Source: DASSTY01 sp035760645 (lineage in GTDB: Bacteria > Gemmatimonadota > Gemmatimonadetes > Gemmatimonadales > GWC2-71-9). From it: a stretch of DNA of 64,000 bases. Both the position numbers and the translations under genes were made by a program. The first letter of the stretch is position 1. Each line of letters opens with the position of its first letter. This document shows positions 61,918-64,000 of this stretch, in pieces. The DNA is taken from contig DASTSO010000117.1 of assembly GCA_035760645.1 (NCBI GenBank), positions 96,013-160,012 of the forward strand, read 5' to 3'. The notes below the pieces were generated by a model that ran no database searches, was not told where the DNA came from, and saw nothing but the letters and a program-made list of their open reading frames with translations.

Positions 61918-64000
61918 GTGCATCGCACGCCGCATCGCACGCTCCTGCTCACGTTGGCCCTGGCCGCGATGGCGGCCCCCGCCGCCCCCGCCCAGCAGCC
62001 GACCCGGCCGCCGGCGGGCCCGCCGGACACCGTCCGCCTGACCGGCTTCACGGGCTCGGGCGCCGCCCGCGAGCGCGCCCTCGAGGCGCGGCTCCGCGGC
62101 GTGCCCGACGGCGCCCACGCCACGGCGCATGTGCGCACGCTGAGCGCGGTGCCGCACGTCGCGGGCACCCCGGCGCAGCAGCGCACCGCCGAATACGTGC
62201 TGCGCCAGATGGCCGCGTACGGCCTCGATACCAGCCGCACCGACTTCCGCGTCTTCATGCCCTATCCCGACTCGACGATCGTCGAGCGGCTCACGCCGAC
62301 GCGCCGGCGCTTCCGGCTCGAGGAGCCCGCGCTTCCGCAGGACCCGACCACGAAGCTGCCGCCCTGGCCCGCGATGAACGGCACCGCCGGCTCGGGCGAC
62401 GTGCGCGCGCCGGTGGTCTACGTCAACTACGGGCTGGCCGACGACTACGCGCTGCTCGACTCGCTCGGCGTGAGCGTGCGCGGGAAGATCGTGCTGGCGC
62501 GCTACGGGCGGAGCTTCCGCGGCATCAAGGCGCGCGAGGCGGAGCGGCGCGGCGCCGCGGCGCTCCTGCTCTACTCCGACCCGGCGGACGACGGCTACGT
62601 GCGGGGCGACGTGTACCCGAAGGGGCCGATGCGCCACCCCGACGCCGTCCAGCGCGGCAGCGTCTTCAACGGCGAGGGCGACCCCTCGACGCCCGGCTGG
62701 CCGTCCACCGCCGGCGCCCGGCGCGTGCCCTCCGACTCGATGGCGGTGGTCCGCATTCCCGTCGTGCCGCTCGGCTACCGCAACGCCTCGGCGCTGCTCG
62801 AGCCGCTCGGCGGGCCCGACATCCCGGCGCAGTCGTGGCAGGGCGGGCTGCCCTTCCGCTACCACGTGGGCGGCACCGGCGTCACCGCGCGGGTCGGCCT
62901 GTGGCACCAGTCCGGCGAGCGCGCGCTGAAGACGATCACCAACACCTTCGGCGTGATCCGCGGGCGCGAGTGGCCCGACGAGATCGTCATCATCGGCGGG
63001 CACCGCGACGCATGGGGTCCGGGAGCGCGCGACAACGTCGGCGGCGTCACGAGCATTCTCGAGGCCGCGCGGGCCTGGGGCGAGGCGGCGCGCGCCGGAC
63101 TCGGTCCCCGCCGCACGCTCGTCTTCGCCACCTGGGACGCGGAGGAGTGGGGACTCGTCGGCTCGACCGAGTGGGTCGAGCTGATGCGCGACTCGCTGCG
63201 CGGGCGGGTCGTCGCCTACATCAATCAGGACGACGCGGCCGACGGCCGGTACTTCGGCGCCTCCGCCACGGCGACCCTGCAGGCCCTGATCCGCGACGTC
63301 GCGCGCGAGGTGCGGCAGCCCGGCGATACGGTCTCGGTCTACGACGCCTGGCGGCGCCGCGCGAAGGTGGCCGATACGGCCGACGTCGAGGTCGGCGACA
63401 TCGGCGGCGGGAGCGACCACCTGCCGTTCTACGGCGGGATGGGCATCCCCGCGCTCGACTACGGCTTCGGCGGCCCGGGCGGCGTGTACCACTCGGCGTA
63501 CGACACCTGGACCTTCCAGAGCCGCTTCGGCGACCCCGGCTTCCTCAGCGCCGCCGCCGCGGGACAAGTGAGCGCCCTCGCCCTGGCGCGCCTGGCCGGG
63601 GCGGACGTGCTGCCGTACGACTATCCGGCCCTCGCCCGGCGTTTCGCCGCGGCCGCCGAAGCGCTGCACCGCTCGGCGGACGCGCACGAGGCGGCGCTGC
63701 CGCTCGACACGCTCGACGCCGCGATCGCCGACCTCGCGCGGGCCGGCGCGGCCTTCACCGCGCTGCGCGATTCGCTCCTCGCCGGCAGTCAGCCGCCGGC
63801 CGCGGCGACGCTGGCCACGGTCAATGCGCTGCTGCGCGACGTCGAGCCCCAGCTCGTGCGCCCCAGCGGGCTCCCGGGCCGCCGCGGCCCGCGCAACCTC
63901 GCCTTCGCCGAGGACATCGACAACGGGTATGCCGACATCGCCTTCCCGGGCGTCGCCGAGACGCTCCGGCGCGGCGAGGTCGAGCCCGCGCGACTGGAGA
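61918..64000 (+). CDS. Secreted M28 metallopeptidase (PSMA/glutamate carboxypeptidase II-like), 3' end outside window
   Basis: At least 694 codons, open to the window end. Signal peptide with LLLTLALAAMAAPAAPAQ. A PA-type domain (about residues 145-280) precedes the M28 catalytic part. Zinc ligands: His362 and Asp364 in GGHRDAWGPGARDNVGG (bridging Asp372), then catalytic Glu in WDAEEWGLVGSTEW (409-410), YINQDDAADG, and SDHLPFYGG. The C-terminal dimerisation-like domain (from about residue 560) is cut off. GTG 61918 with GAGG upstream. This class removes C-terminal Glu/Asp or other residues from peptides. Confidence 0.93.
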   Translation, partial: MHRTPHRTLLLTLALAAMAAPAAPAQQPTRPPAGPPDTVRLTGFTGSGAARERALEARLRGVPDGAHATAHVRTLSAVPHVAGTPAQQRTAEYVLRQMAAYGLDTSRTDFRVFMPYPDSTIVERLTPTRRRFRLEEPALPQDPTTKLPPWPAMNGTAGSGDVRAPVVYVNYGLADDYALLDSLGVSVRGKIVLARYGRSFRGIKAREAERRGAAALLLYSDPADDGYVRGDVYPKGPMRHPDAVQRGSVFNGEGDPSTPGWPSTAGARRVPSDSMAVVRIPVVPLGYRNASALLEPLGGPDIPAQSWQGGLPFRYHVGGTGVTARVGLWHQSGERALKTITNTFGVIRGREWPDEIVIIGGHRDAWGPGARDNVGGVTSILEAARAWGEAARAGLGPRRTLVFATWDAEEWGLVGSTEWVELMRDSLRGRVVAYINQDDAADGRYFGASATATLQALIRDVAREVRQPGDTVSVYDAWRRRAKVADTADVEVGDIGGGSDHLPFYGGMGIPALDYGFGGPGGVYHSAYDTWTFQSRFGDPGFLSAAAAGQVSALALARLAGADVLPYDYPALARRFAAAAEALHRSADAHEAALPLDTLDAAIADLARAGAAFTALRDSLLAGSQPPAAATLATVNALLRDVEPQLVRPSGLPGRRGPRNLAFAEDIDNGYADIAFPGVAETLRRGEVEPARLE

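Overview
The window is about 72% GC by eye, densely coding and free of phage, IS or CRISPR signatures. It reads as a chromosomal segment of a free-living, respiring, Gram-negative-type bacterium. The best guess is Gemmatimonadota, an inference from several habits seen together: many secreted metallopeptidases and amidohydrolases, small outer-membrane beta-barrels, an sdhCAB operon with a single large cytochrome b subunit, LVIVD lipoproteins, very high GC and frequent ATGA/GTGA gene overlaps. No 16S gene or other decisive taxonomic marker is present.
Layout. 1-11276: acyl-CoA catabolism, with a split B12-dependent acyl-CoA mutase (large and small subunits separated by a baeRF gene and a HAD hydrolase), an acyl-CoA carboxylase beta subunit, a secreted subtilase lipoprotein coupled by overlapping start/stop codons on both sides, AtuA, an AtuA-like ferredoxin-fold protein, an enoyl-CoA hydratase and a small membrane protein. 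11277-15170: three small secreted beta-barrel paralogues and a minimal RecQ. 15293-19913: acyl-CoA dehydrogenase, RNase E/G behind a strong promoter and a roughly 410-nt structured leader, rplU-rpmA, and a coiled-coil protein. 20030-24716: reverse-strand amidohydrolase pair (one apparently without metal ligands), GDPD phosphodiesterase, a forward Spy-like protein and a reverse pyrophosphatase. 24872-34872: tRNA-Leu(CAA), stress proteins (Usp, CBS), a Cys-less ArsC-like protein, ABC-F, MFS, a lipoprotein, PepA and a plug-domain outer-membrane protein.
35094-49909 is a near-continuous forward run of housekeeping genes: yicC, gmk, rpoZ, coaBC, udg, dnaB, radA, ispD, tsaC-like, a YwlE-type phosphatase, aroE, comF, gap, pgk, tpiA, secG and carA. 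Then come a HU-type protein with its own consensus promoter, moaD-moaE-moaA, mdh, and sdhC-sdhA-sdhB, followed by three envelope proteins (outer-membrane protein, Ig-like lipoprotein, LVIVD lipoprotein). The window closes with a divergent pair of secreted exopeptidases, M1 (reverse) and M28 (forward, cut by the window end).
How it fits together: secreted peptidases (S8, M1, M28, with PepA inside the cell) would supply peptides and amino acids. The mutase/carboxylase/AtuA/hydratase set would process branched or odd-chain acyl-CoA to succinyl-CoA, which the TCA enzymes Mdh and Sdh oxidise. No wholly new multi-gene system stands out. The most interesting items are the enzyme/pseudoenzyme amidohydrolase pair, the structured leader of RNase E/G, opposed G-quadruplex motifs around an AtuA-like gene start, the Cys-less ArsC-like protein, and the envelope cassette behind sdhCAB. 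All function calls come from reading motifs by eye; no database search was run.
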